64,000 nt of DNA, taken from the NCBI GenBank assembly GCA_963691815.1, contig OY829652.1:19986486-20050485 (forward strand). The letters run 5' to 3'. This DNA comes from Echiichthys vipera. Lineage: Eukaryota > Chordata > Actinopteri > Perciformes > Trachinidae. Under the pieces are notes generated by a model. It did not search any database. It saw nothing but the letters and a program-made list of their open reading frames with translations, and had not been told where the DNA came from. Both the position numbers and the translations under genes were made by a program. Numbering within the stretch: the stretch's first letter is position 1; every line of letters starts with the position of its first letter. This document shows, in pieces, positions 24,356 through 37,700 of this stretch.

Positions 24356-27300
24356 CCTAGCACTGGTTAGCCGTCCTGCGAGTGTCCTTCCTAAGATATC
24401 AAGTAAGTATTGTCAATGCAGTTTGCATTTCATAATTACAGTAACGTCAAAGAGTACATTATCGTGAATTCAGATCTTTACACATATGCCACGCTAACCC
24501 AGGCTCACAGTTAGACTACACAGTCGGCTGCAGTGACCTTGCTAACAGGCTCGGCTAGTCACCTGCTAACAAGGACTTTAGCTAACTAATAGCTCACATT
24601 TGAAACTTTGAATAATTCTAATATCATCATCTACCTGACAATAAACCCCCCGCCTCGTTATGGATTGGCGTCAATAAGATGCTGAGCCTTATCCAAAGAG
24701 CGTTGGCTGTGTCAGTTTCTTGAGGCTATTTTGACGTGACGTCTGGCTTAAGACATGAGCTGTTTTGTTACTCTGGAAATGCAACAACTGCTGTAGGTGT
24801 CTCACTGACACATTTGTTTTACAGTAACGATGCTGACCATAATTTGCGTCTTTACAGTGACACTGAACTAGCTTTAGCTCTGCATGTTAAAACGTTGATA
24901 ATGTGCTATTCATCCACCCGCACATTCTGAGGTTCTGTTAATAATTGTGTTATTCGTAAGGAAGCGTGCAGCGTTTTAGGATCCCTTCTTGCTCATGTGT
25001 TGATGATTTCCATCTGGTCAGTGCATGGAATAGTTTCCTGTTTCCTGTGTCCTTTACACTACTTTGTAGTGCGTGTAAGGAGAGAAAGAGAATAAATTAC
25101 AATGTAAACAAAGCAAGGAATGCAATGAAGCAGTGCCATACAATGTCCGTAGAATTTTAGATTTCCATACAAGTTTATTGCTAATTCAGTAGCAATGTTC
25201 AGCCCCACATTGTCAGCATTAATAATCTACAGTTATAGAGAACTCGAGGCTGCAGTTTGCTGTGAAATGTATTATGTTATCTGCCTCTCAGTATTAATGC
25301 CACACGATTTAAGCACAACACAAACCTCTATTAAAACAGTACGTTCCACAAAAAATGAATTTATATATATGGTTTTATTGCTTTATTTTAGTTTCAGCAA
25401 GGCTTTCCAATCTTACCGCCTGATGTTGATCAAACTGCCTATCTTCCCCCTTCTCTTCTCAACAGGTAGCTGCTCTCCTGCTTTATTGTCAGCTGCCTCT
25501 GTCACCACTGTCCAGCAGAGAAAACAGCACCATGCTGTCGTCCCCAAAGGGAAAGGAGGACGTTCCTCCTCCAGTGGTATAGCTGCAACAGTGTTTGGTG
25601 CCACAGGTTTTCTGGGCCGATACATAGTCAACAGGCTGGGTGAGTTATGTATAAAATATAGCCTAAATACTAATGTTAAGTTATAAGCACACTAATATTT
25701 ACTTCATATTCAGTATAGGTGTGTATGTTCTTTGAACTGATGCTTGTAAAAATCATATCCTGTATCCAATACACCACATAAGATCTGATCTCAGCTATGA
25801 GTAATTTTGTTTTGAATGTTGTCTGAGACATTATCCCATTAAGGAAGTACTACACTAAAATTATGATCAACTCAATTTCTACATTGGTACTTTGACTTGT
25901 ATTCGTTAAATGCAGTTTATTAGGGCGCACTTAGTGGTCCTTCTGCAAGTTCATGACACAAAGATGTGACAAAGACGTGATTGTATGTGTTTATTTACTG
26001 ATCATTTGCAGGTCGTAGTGGCTCGCAGGTTGTAGTCCCACACCGCTGTGATCAGTATGACATCATGTACCTGAAGCCCATGGGTGATCTTGGACAAATC
26101 ATTTTCATGGTAAGATATACACAGACAAACTTTTGATCTGTAGGTACGTACAAATTTAGAGCCTTACGTTAAATGCACATGTGTTGTCTCTGTCTTGTTT
26201 TGCAGGACTGGGATGCCAGGAACAAAGACTCCATCAAACGAGCTTTGGAGCACTCTAATGTTGTCATCAACCTAGTGGGCAGAGAGTGGGAGACAAGGTA
26301 CACATATAGGCTTGTAAAATGTCCTAAAGCATCTGGGGCCGTACTCTTAAAGATTCCTAGTCATAAGAGTTGCTCCTAGTGACATAATCCTAAGAAAATT
26401 CTTAGAATTATGATTATGAATTTCTCCTCAAAGTTGAGACTAAATCCTAGTAAAGATAAACATTATTCATAAAGCATATTAACCCTCAAGAGCGTTTCTA
26501 AGGTGAAAACTGTCAGGAGTATGGAAGATGTCTTTTAAGTTGATGAAATGCTACATATTAGATCGTGCAGGAATTATGTTTGTGGTCAATCTCAATAGAG
26601 ATGCGCTCACATCTCCCAGCTGATGTCACAACGGAATATCACCATTATTGAAAGTGATAACAACACTATGATATTTGGCACCTGAATTTACTTCTACTTT
26701 TACTACTGCGCATTGGAACTTTGGCTTTGTGCTGCAGATTTTATTATTTCATTGTGCTTTTATATAGGTTACATATGTGTTATGCATTTATATAGTGGTA
26801 GTGATTTATATAGGGTGACAAGTTCAGCCATCCGTGAGGAACTCAGAGTAGAGCCAGTTGAGGTGGTTCGGGTATCTAGTAAGGATGCTCCCTGGGTGCC
26901 TCCCTAGGGAGGTGTTCCAGGCACGTCCAGCTGGGAGGAGGCCTCGGGCAAGACCCAGGACCAAGTGGAGAGATTATATCTCCACACTGGCCTGGGCTCG
27001 GAATGCCCCAGTTAGAGCTGGTTAATGTGGCCCGGGAAAGGGAAGTTTGGGGTCCCCTGCTAGAGCTGATGCCCCAGCGACCCAACCCCGGATACGCGGT
27101 TGAAGATGAGTTGTAGGTAAATGACATTGCTGTATGGGCGTGTGGATTGTAAGTAAGCATTCACATGAAAGTTTTTCTCCTCTTTGTGTACAGCAACTAT
27201 CGCTTTGAGGATGTCTTCGTGACCATCCCTCAGCAGATTGCCAAGGCAGCCAGAGAAGCTGGCATCAAAAAGTTTGTCCACATGTCCCACCTGAACGCTG

Positions 27301-30300
27301 ACATACGCAGCCAGTCCAAATACCTGAGGAACAAGGTAAAGGGCTGTTTCGGAACATACTGCGCAGTCAAACAGTGTGTACATTAGGGGTGGAACGGTTC
27401 ACAAAATCCACTGTTCGGTTCATATCACGGTTTTGGGGTCACGTTTTTTTCCTAATAATAAAAGAAAAAAATTAATCAGATATTCTTAATGACATGTCAT
27501 GCAATCATGCAAAAACTGAAATAATGAGGCAGCTTGTTTAGGGATTACTGTAACAATCTCAAATGAAAGTGAAGTGAGATTTTGAAACAGTAGGAGACAC
27601 ATTGCTACATTTACCCATTTATACTAAGTTGGCAAAAAGGTAAACAATCATTTGCCTTCTAGGTAAGAATATAAACACTTTTACATTATCAAATTGTAGA
27701 AGAAATGAAGAAAATAGGTTTTCTTTCACTAAAATACACACAAACAGCAGTCACTGAACTGACTGAAATAGGCTACATCAGGGCTGTTCAATTCATTTGG
27801 AATTGGGGCCCCGTGACTAAAATTATCCAAAATAAGGGGCCGGAAAAATATGAGCATCACATTAATGGATATTGTAAAACACTACAGTGACATAGGAGTA
27901 CATACAGTATATTGTCTTTATTTTATCAATGTAAATATTAGTCATGACCTCAAAGTGCAACAAGCTTATCAAAAAACAATCCTTGTTGAATGAACAAACC
28001 TGTGAACCACAGGTTTGCACTTCATTATTGGACTAAAGTAAAGTTTGAGGCTCTTGTCCTTTACTTGAGTATTTTATTTACATGCTACTTTATACTTCTG
28101 TTCCACTAAAAAACAGTGGAGACATTCTACTTTTTACTCCACTACATTTATCTGATTACTTCACTAACTAGTTACTTTACCAAGCTGACAAGTACATATG
28201 AAACATTAGTTTATTCATCAAAAACTGGACTGACACAAATGAACGTAACATAAATGAGTCGGACCAGTCCCATCCTGGTCAGATGCGTACATGAACTGAT
28301 GAAGCCTCTTGGATGAAACGTCTTCCTAGACAAATAACCAAGTCCAGTTGCTTTTGACTGAAATTGCTTTGAGGATAACGATGACCTGGACAAATGAGAA
28401 TATTCACAGGCTTATAAATGCAGAGTAGCATGATTTTTATCAACTTCTCATCTTTACACACAGATATGGCTGCAAAGTAAACACTGGCTTCACAGTGAAA
28501 GAAACAAAAACTTCTCTGTCTGTTCTCTGGTGAACTTTTTTCTTTTTTCAGAGTAGAAAGAGACATTGATGTGGTGATTTAACCACAGAAACGAACAAAC
28601 AGAGCGGAGCTTAGCGAGCTTTTGCCAAGAGGATTCAGAAACCCGCGAAGAAGAGCGTAGCGGAAGCGTGCGTAGCGTTGTGGCCGTGTGCCTACAGGGC
28701 GCGCATGGAGCAAGTCTCCCGGCGCGCCGGGATTTGATGCGCTGAGACGCAGCGCTGAGACGGATATGAGAGAGGACAGCGGTCATGAAGGCTTACGCTA
28801 CGTTGCACCTCATAAACCGAACGGTACACACGTGTACCGAACCGTGACATGCGTACCGAACGGGACAGATTTTTCCGGTAAACCGTTTCCACCCCTAGTA
28901 TACATGTTTAAGTCATTTCAGGTTAACTCGGTTGATCATTGTGTAAAATGTTCCTTTATCATAGGCTGTAGGAGAGACAGCAGTGAGAGATGAGTTCCCT
29001 GACGCAATCATCATGAAGCCCTCTGAGATCTTTGGGAGGGAGGACAGATTCTTCAACTATTATGCAAGTAAGACAGTTGAAAGTGGGCGATGGGAATGTG
29101 ACACATTTGTGAATGTTGCCATGCTCTTTCAGTGATTTGGTTGTTGTGTATTTAGTTTCGTGAAAATTGCATTGTCTTCTCTTCATCTTCTTCAAGCACA
29201 AGTGGAGCTATTGCTAAAAAACAATTTGACCATTTGTTTCACAGTATTGAAAATGTTCCCTTTGATACTAACAGTGAACAGCTAACCAGTGAAAATGTGT
29301 CTTTAATCCTTTATCAGACATGCGCTGGTTTGGGAGTGCTATTCCACTCATATCTATGGGGAAGGAGACTGTGAAGCAGCCAGTTTATGTAAGTTTGTTG
29401 AATGGAAGCAGCTATTCTTTTGTTTTCCCTTATAATACATTTTAACTTCTAGAATTAATTTCTAAAATTTGGTGTGGGGCTGGTTAATAATAACCAGAAC
29501 AACAGAAAATGATTATGAGGCAGCTGATTCTGTGTTCGTTTTCTAACTGGAGGATACTTCTGCATTTGACAACAGGAATATGGCAAGCAGTTTTAAAGCA
29601 CAAAACTGTTTTAATGTTTCTTGGACCTGTACTCCTGTTGCTAATCCTTAGCCTTGTTTTCCCATGTAAGAGTCGTATTCAAATTTTGTGTCATCATCCA
29701 AGTTATATTGGTTATAAGCAATGTTAAAGCAAATGTTGTCCAGTCACAATGGCCCTCATGCACAAATAGAAGGAAAAGTCACACTTTTCCCACAGTGTTT
29801 TGACGCAAACGGGTCCTAACAAAGCGTCCACGTGTGACGAGTTGGGAGGAGAACAGGTTGTTTCCTCTGGAGTGACAGTGGTGAAAACAGAGGGTTGGGC
29901 AGCTATAACTGAGGCAATGAATACTGTGTCCACTGAGCTACGAGTGTGGCTCCTGTAAAAACAAATGGTTAGACATTGAAAATTGATGCAATGTGGGAAA
30001 AAAAACAGGAAAAAAAGGAAACCGGTGGAGGACAAGCACTGAGAGACTCGCTGCAATTATTGTAATAATTATAGTTGAATATTTTAATTAATATTATTGA
30101 TGGGGATGAAAGGACATCAATTTCATAGTTATTTAATACAGGTACTGTACATTAGTATATCGACTGTTAAATCTATTCAAAACGATTTTTTAATGGTAGC
30201 GGTTTTAATATACTATCCATTTATTAAAAGTGGTGGAAGGAGTACTCAGTTATACCAGAAGATATATTCTGTTATAATTAAAGTCCTGCATTCCAGATAC

Positions 30301-31831
30301 TTAAAATTATTAGCAGAAGAACTTAAAGACCAAAAAGTAAAAACACTACATCACTTACACCTGTATTGTTTGATTATAATTATTGATGCATTAATGTGTT
30401 CATCTATCTATAAAAGAAAGGAACGTCTCTCTGTATGTCAGTGGCTCAAATATCTTTGCAGATCAGGTTCAGAGTGACCTAAGATTTTCCACATGGCTTC
30501 CACATGACACAATGGTGTGCGACCTGGATTTAGTTTCGACCAAAAATACAAAAGATATCATTATTAAATCGTAAAGAATTCCAAATTGGCCCACATTTGT
30601 CAGAGGCAGTTATACATTTATTCGCAGGGTACAATGTGAAATGTGTGTGTACGCACTGTTTGTGAGTGAGGCCCATTGTACTTTTTAAACAAACTGATTA
30701 ACTTGGAGTTCCAGTATTTTCTCTTGTCCCATTTTGTCTAAAGGAAACAATACACACTGAATAACTCAGTGAATGTGCTTGTTAAAAGAACCCAACCAAC
30801 CCTCTCTTTTCTCCCTCAGGTGGTGGATGTGGCCAAGGCCATTATCAATGCTCTCCGAGACCCTGACGCTAATGGAAAGACATATGCATTAGTTGGGTAG
30901 GTGGTCAGCACTAGGAGGAATAGAAAACCTTGTGTCAGCATATGTTGGTCTGCGGCTCATGTCGTGTATTGATACAAAGCACAGATTTACAAAAACGAGG
31001 GCTCTTGCTTATAAATAGTTGTTGTCCTGTTTTCTCTATAGTCCCAACCGTTACCTTCTTCATGACCTGGTTGGGTACATCTACGCCGTGGCACACAGAC
31101 CTTTTGTGGCCTACCCACTGCCCCGCCCACTATATCAGTAAGTGTGTTATATATGTTTTCTACATTTTCCAGAGATAAGGAACCTAACTCAAGCATTTGA
31201 CAATACACAAAGGCATGTTGCAAAATGAAACAAATGATATGGGTAATTGTAGATTGCAGTGTGTATGCCCATGTGTGCTACAGCACTAACACATCATGAG
31301 CAGTTTTTAGAGGTGTTTCACACAGAGCTAATACTAACCCATGGCTAGTGTGTCACTACCAACCCACTCTTAAAAATGTTTCACCCCAGGGCCTCTAGTA
31401 ATCAAAACCACTACAAAGGTCTCTTTGGTGGCGTTTTTTTATACCACTGCAAAATAATGTGAAAGCTTTTGTTTTTTTCTTTGCAGCCTTGCTGCTCGGT
31501 TTTTCTCAGTGAGCCCATTTGAACCCTGGACAACCGCAGACAAAGTGGACAGGGTAAGGCAACCAAGATCTTACTTTTAACTTGAAACTTGATGTTTTGA
31601 GAATCGTGCAACCAACTGTGGAGCCTCTTCAGCCAAATGTACTACGCTTTTATTTTCCAGTTTCACACAACAGACCTGAAGTACCCAGGACTTCCTGGTC
31701 TGGAAGATCTTGGTATCACTCCTTCCTCTGTAGAACAAAAGGCAATTGAGATTCTGCGTCGCCATCGCCGATATCGTTACCTGGAAGCTGACCTGGATGA
31801 GACAAAGCCAGCCAAGACTGTCAACTATTAA
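24348..31831 (+). CDS. ndufa9: Complex I accessory subunit NDUFA9
   Basis: Exons: 24348-24402, 25466-25639, 26012-26109, 26206-26297, 27194-27335, 28965-29067, 29318-29388, 30820-30896, 31042-31137, 31487-31553, 31661-31831. All are GT-AG with matching phases; 1146 nt, 381 aa (human 377). NDUFA9 is a supernumerary subunit of NADH:ubiquinone oxidoreductase on the matrix arm near the Q site. It has an atypical short-chain dehydrogenase fold that binds NADPH structurally. The first ~45 residues are basic and Ser/Ala-rich, as expected for a matrix-targeting presequence. The nucleotide-binding motif GATGFLG is at 63-69. The sequence follows the human protein closely (RCDQYDIMYLKPMGDLGQ, YLRNKAVGE, KPSEIFGREDRF, KQPVYVVDVAK) and ends KPAKTVNY against human KPAKTVNI. 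No disruptions were found. Confidence 0.96.
26334..26482. repeat. Possible Harbinger-type MITE fragment in ndufa9 intron 4
   Basis: Sequence of the type GGGGCCGTA...CTCCTAGT...TTCTTAGAAT...CATAAAGCAT resembles a common fish MITE with a 'CATAAAGCAT' end. Both ends are degraded, so boundaries are approximate. Confidence 0.35.
26820..27113 (+). mobile_element. Non-LTR retrotransposon 3' end
   Basis: About 290 bp match a familiar teleost LINE 3' terminal region: CCGTGAGGAACTC, GGGAGGTGTTCCAGGC, AAGACCCAGGACC, then GCGACCCAACCCCGGATACG and a GGTTGAAGATGAG tail. It is a 5'-truncated sense insertion in ndufa9 intron 4. The family is probably L2/CR1-like, but the clade assignment is from memory. Confidence 0.7.
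27384..28897. mobile_element. hAT-type DNA element in ndufa9 intron 5
   Basis: Begins TAGGGGTGGAACGGTT and ends AACCGTTTCCACCCCTA, a clear terminal inverted repeat. The flanking 8-mers GTGTACAT (27376-27383) and GTATACAT (28898-28905) match at 7 of 8 positions, fitting the 8-bp target duplication of hAT elements. The interior (1.5 kb) lacks transposase. It includes a CpG-rich right half and what look like nested fragments of other fish repeats near 28030-28400. Intron 5 also carries short unique flanks. Confidence 0.8.
29747..30678. mobile_element. TIR element in ndufa9 intron 7
   Basis: The left end CAATGGCCCTCATGCACAAA and the reverse complement of the right end (CAATGGGCCTCACTCACAAA) are near-identical, defining a 930-bp element without transposase. 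Around 30230-30360 it contains what looks like a nested fragment of another dispersed repeat (GTGGTGGAAGGAGTACTCAG). Superfamily not determined. Confidence 0.65.
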
Positions 31832-31911
31832 ACTACCAACAACACCAAGGCAGCCAGAGGATGTCAGTACCTCTGATTGTTTGGTCTTTATCTATATTCT
31901 GTACATAAATT

Positions 31912-31917
31912 AATAAA
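31912..31917 (+). terminator. ndufa9 poly(A) signal
   Basis: AATAAA 80 bp after the ndufa9 stop, followed by a T/GT-rich stretch. This implies a very short 3' UTR. Confidence 0.75.
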
Positions 31918-31935
31918 ATGGTCCTCTAAGGTTTA

Positions 31936-32726
31936 TTTTGAGTGTTTTTCTTGTTTGCTCTGTCATGTTTCTATGACTATCATTACATTTCACCCGTTCA
32001 TTTTCACCACATAAAATAAACTTTTACATTTCAAAAACACATGATCCCCGTGAAGGAAAAGATCTATTTTCCATCAAGACAACAGCAAACTTTATTAACA
32101 AAAATGTAAATGTCCTGGAGAGGTTAAGTATGGGTTCTGACCTATATACAATTGAGAAATTTAACAGTACATTTTTAAAGAAAGCTACAGTGTAAAAGCA
32201 GTCAAGTTGCATAGGTAATAAACAAGTAAAAAGCCATATTGTATACAATAAAATAAAACTGCTAGACTATGACGACAGAAAAGACCACGATACACTGTAG
32301 CCTGACCCAGAATCAAGGCTGCCATTGATACCAGAGATAGCCTTATGTTGTAAAACAATAAAACCTGCTCAAATCAGGGTAGACAGAATGTGCTTTGTAA
32401 GCCTCAGTAAATATTGTGTACTTGAAAGTGTACTTTGAAACCTTGATTATATCGTTAGCTTGATAGTGTGTCCACCTCCACCCTCAGGTCAGAAAGGTAC
32501 TGACTATAACTAGCTTTTGTTGTAAAGCAGTGTTGACTGTTCTTATGCCAGCATCCTTTTTTCCTTTGTTGATTATCAAACAACTTTAAACTGAAAGCCA
32601 TTTAACGTGCATATGGTATGATACGTTAGCTTTGAGATAAGATGTGCCTTATTGTACAACTTAAACTGTAACGTTGCTGGCATAGAGAGAATGGCATTGA
32701 TTGTGATCCTTCAGTGAGAAACCACA
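31936..32726. other. ndufa9-galnt8 intergenic / 5' UTR of copy A
   Basis: About 0.8 kb, A+T-rich, with no TATA box at a convincing distance and no ORF of interest. The promoter and 5' UTR of galnt8 copy A must lie here unless it has a remote non-coding first exon. Confidence 0.5.
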
Positions 32727-34666
32727 ATGAAGACTTTTGTGCGAAAAGCTGGATTAATTGGAGCCCTTTTACTCTTCATATACATCATCATGTACATGAT
32801 CGTGAGTTGGAGAACAGAAAGCGTCCCAGATCAAGGGGTTGTGAGGAGGAAACTGGACAGGATTGAAAATACTCTAAATAAGTTGGGTGAGTACCAATTC
32901 AGAAGCAACCTCATAAACACTTAAAGGTCCAGTGTAAAGTTCTGGCTTTCTTATCGTATTACAGATGATTTGGAATCAAGAAAACCTGTTATATTAAAGA
33001 TCTGTTATCTGAAGTAATTAAAAAATGGGACATTCAGAACAATAGATTCACATTGATGTTATTTGAGGTATTTGTGATCATTTTTATCAATTCTCAAGTA
33101 GACAAAAATGGTTACATTTAGTCTTTGTAAAAAAAAAAATGGTGTCAACCCCAAAATGGCTGAAACTGCTTATGGGACACAATGAGCATGGGAATGGCCT
33201 CTTAAATTTCATAAGCAGCTAACCAAAAATACTTATTGCAGACAAAACTTAACACAATGTGCTGTGCCACATCTCAAATTGATCTTCATGTTCCCATCTA
33301 TGACATTTATATTGATGACTGCCCGCAGAATTTTTTCAGTTAACCGCAGGTGTAAATCTCGTACCCATATCCGCATTAGGTCTCCAAGGTGAACAGCCTC
33401 TGGTATGTTAGAATTTGATTACAATCACACAGTGAGTGACCTCATAACTGTTGACATTACAGTTGTTTCTCAAACAAGTTGGTGTCTGACTATTTCATAC
33501 ATTGTGTTGGATGCAGAGAAAGAGGTTACTTTACAAAAACTGGTGAATATTATGAGTTTACCATGTGGTAAAAGGAGACTTGCTATTAACTGTGAAACGA
33601 TTATTATGATTATACGTTTTAGAAAGCAGTGTGAGCTGCAGAGCAAACATATATTTCATGAGGTGCTTTCTTGGGATACATAAATATACTGCTAAGCAGG
33701 CTATTAAAGCAAACATGGTATGGGAGTCATGTCTTGCAAAGTAGAGATGTGAAGTAGTTGCCTGGTCCAGTTTCCAGAGGAAAGGCTGACCAAAAACATC
33801 TTTAACAAGTAAAATCCTGCGATGATGCGTTGGCCTGTGTCACTTTTCAACTTGAGTGACAATTATGTGTATCCCGAGGCTTTATGATTACACTACAAAA
33901 ACATACTGCCACAAGAAAACACAAAGAACTGGAGTCCATGGTAAGTTTTGAGATTGAACTGTCAAACAAACAGCGCAGACAGATGGTGGTGTTACTGTAT
34001 GTACATTACTAGCTAGCTACCATATGTCTATCTTTATAGCCGGTGCATTTTGCCTTATGTTCAAACATTTTAGGAGTCAGATTGGGACAGAAATACACCC
34101 ATCAAGATTTGGTTCACATTCACACACACAACTTGAGAATATACTGTAGGTCTATAATGGACAAGAAAATAAAACTAGGTAAGAGGTCTTGTAGTACGGT
34201 TGATTTGACTGAGAAAGTATTAGAAGTGCATGCAGTACTGATAATTCTTTCAGCTAAACTGCTTTTGACTGACAGACTCCGTCATTCTGCTTTACTGAAA
34301 CTGTTTACTTTCATTTCCAACACTGTTTTTATGAACACAATCCATCAAAGTGAAGCTGATAGAAGTAGCTGGTCAAAAGAGCTTCACCAGTGATCGTTTT
34401 CCAAATGTGGACCAAGAAAAACAGAAGATAGCAATGCCAAAGTTAAATCCAAACTCCATCCTGTTTGCCCGGTGGGGTGATGACCTGTCAAAAGAGGAAC
34501 AGAAGGAGGCTGAAGCTCTGTTTCAGATTTATGGATACAATGCCTTCCTGAGCAACCGGTTGCCACTAGACAGGAAACTTCCAGAAACAAGAGACAACAG
34601 GTAATCACGTAGGCTCTAACTACAGTATTTACCAGCTGTGAGAGCAACACTGGTAATGCTTTCACC

Positions 34667-34714
<48 letters not shown>

Positions 34715-37700
34715 ATGCATGCGTGCGTGCGTGTGTGCATGTGTGCGCGCGTGTGTGTGTGTATATCATCATGGCAAAATGCAATGAGACACCCCAACTA
34801 CTACAGAGGAGGTTTTGAGTATCTTGCCAGGTGTTTAAATGTCTGTCTGTCTGTCTGTCTGTCTATCACAAGATTTTGTAGCATCATAACTATGTAATAA
34901 GTGTAGTAGCAAGGGTGGCTGAACCGGGGGAGTAGAAAGTTAGGAAGGAGCCATTGCCCCACCACTTTACAGCCCTGGCCCCGATTTGGCTGGTGTGCTC
35001 CCATTGCAAGATATTCAGTCTCTACATCTCACATAATTTAGATGTGTGCTGAGGAATTATCCCAGGGACCTGCCAACCATCAGCGTGGTACTGATCTACA
35101 TAAACGAGGCTCTTTCTGTCATTAAAAGGGCAGTGCGAAGTATCATCACCAACACTCCAAAGCACCTGCTCAAGGAAATCATCTTGGTGGATGACTACAG
35201 CAATTACAGTAAGTTTAAATGTGCACTTGATGATAATCTTCTCAAATGTCTCAGCATTCTGATTACCTGATCTTTTCTCATTAACCAATTATCAGTCTTT
35301 TTACCCCTACTTTAAGATAAAACTTCAGTGTGAAGAGTGCATATTTAAAGAGTACAAATATAAAAAGTCTAAGTTAACAGTAAGGTGTGAAAACAAAACA
35401 TATACTGCCAAAATCAGGTGGATCATAAAACTATACACATGTTAATGGTAAGGATCAGTATAAGCAGGGTTGCATATAGATATGCATGTACAGTAATACA
35501 ATCTGAGACAGTACACGGTTAGTACAGAATGTTCATGATTATGTCGATCATATTGCATTTACTGTCCTGTGAGTCATTTGTAAGATGTTGAGTTGTAATG
35601 ATAAAAAATCCAACGTACACAGGAAACAGTTATTCAGACAGAAAAAAATGGGGAGAGAGAACAATCAAATGCTGTTTATATCTGCAGAACATACAACATA
35701 CAACACCGTCCCTCCTTAGACCCTTGCTTGGGAAAAGGAACCTCAGTGAACATGACTCACATTAAACTACATTAGTGAGGTACTCACTGCGACATGTGTT
35801 TTGTATATAATTTATCTACCTGCTGTGGTCATGCACACTCCTTATTTATAGATCTGATTGTGGACTACATTTTCAGATGACCTTGGAAAACCCTTACAAG
35901 ACTACATAGGTCAAATTCATAAAGAGAGGCCTGGACTCATAAAGAAAGTGTGGCATGAGAGACAAATGGGCTTGTCTCAGGCCCGGATCTCAGGTTGGGA
36001 GCATGCCACAGCGGATGTTGTGGCAATTTTGGATGCCCATATTGAAGCCACAGCGGGGTGGTATGTACTGAACATGTTTCAAATGAAGGGGTGTAGGGAA
36101 TTAACTGCTGTTATCATCCCACACAAATACTGTTGAAAAATGATTTCACCTGCTCCTATCAAGGTTATTTTAATGTATAGTTTTGGTGTCCTTTCCAGGG
36201 TAGAACCTTTGTTGGACAGGATCAAAGCCGACAGGACAGTGGTGGTGTCCCCTACGTTTGATAAGGTCCATTTTGATGACCTACACGTGGAAAGATATAT
36301 CCCGTCTTCTCATGGCTTTGACTGGGCTTTGTGGTGCATGTATGAGTCCTTCAGGCCAGAGTGGATGAAGATGGGGGACGAAACACAGCCTGGAAAGTAT
36401 GTGGAACACATAATATTTTACGTAAGTTTAGATAGACTGTCACATGGAAGTTTTGAACTTTGAGAGTTCTGCTCAGGGATTGGTTGGTTGGTAACATTGA
36501 CTTTAATGATCAACTCTGATGTTAGACATCCCAACAAAGGAACAAGACTGGACTATTTTTATGAAGCACTTGTATTCATACATGCAGAGATATTGCTGCC
36601 GGTCCTGTCTAATGTTACATGCTTTTATAGACAAACTAAATGATTGATAAACCTGTCTGCTGACATTTATTGGCTCATTTTCTCTGTAAGATTTCTTTGT
36701 ACAGTAGCAAAACAACTACAGACTAAAACAAGAATGCACAATGTTGCAAGTGTATTCTTAGGCTAAGACTAGTGCGCCTGTTTATTCGTTTTGGACAGGA
36801 GTCCCTCTATTATGGGAATCTTTGCAGCAGACAGAGGCTTCCTTGGAGAAATCGGTGGGCTTGATGGTGGAATGAAAGTTTACGGAGGAGAGAATGTTGA
36901 ACTTGGGATACGTGTGAGTAAAAACTGTTAAGTAATACGTAATAAGTATTTAACAAGGTGCAGAATTAAAATAATTTAAGGTTGAATATTTGGTTAATCA
37001 CTACAGACTATGTGATCTGTGTCTTGGCTGATCAGGTGTGGCTGTGTGGAGGAAGTGTAGAGGTTGTACCTTGCTCCAGGATAGCTCACATCGAGAGGGC
37101 ACATAAACCGTATGCACCTGATATCACCCCTGCCATGAGGAGAAATGCCTTAAGGGTTGCAGATATCTGGTTGGATGATTACAAGAAGAATGTGCATATT
37201 GCCTGGAACATACCACTTAAGGTGAGCACAATGATGTATGTTCGTAACATTTTTCTCTAAGAAAATTGGCTGCTTACAATCCCTCTCTGGTGTCTGCCTG
37301 CTCAGTCATCCACAAAGGATTTTTAGCCTCTGTTCAACATTTGTGGCCCAATCTCTCACACAAAGACTGACACTAACCCCCTGGACAGTGTTCAAATGTG
37401 TTCATTTTTTTAAAGTATTGGACAGTGTATGTCCCGCAAACAATACAAAAGTATAAAAATAAAACTTTGTAAAGTAATACTGTACTCCACGTCTCTTCCA
37501 TCGATCTATATGTTCATTATGTTTAAAATGCCTAATATATAACTACATTTATTTGGCTACATACACAAACACAGGAAGCTCACCACTACCCTTCACTGCT
37601 GCAGAGGTAACAAGTCTTTTTCACAGCAGGCAATTTTGGTCTTAGTCACAGTAGGAAAAGCAGTTTCAGATGTTTTCTGACTAATTTTCAGTCGATTCGG

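Noticed and set aside
25195..25686. 163-codon frame over ndufa9 exon 2
   Set aside because: Only 25466-25639 is exon; the rest is open intron by chance, with a clear acceptor at 25465.
34667..34797. Arg-Ala-Cys and Thr-His-Ala-Arg repeat proteins
   Set aside because: Opposite-strand translations of the GCGT microsatellite.
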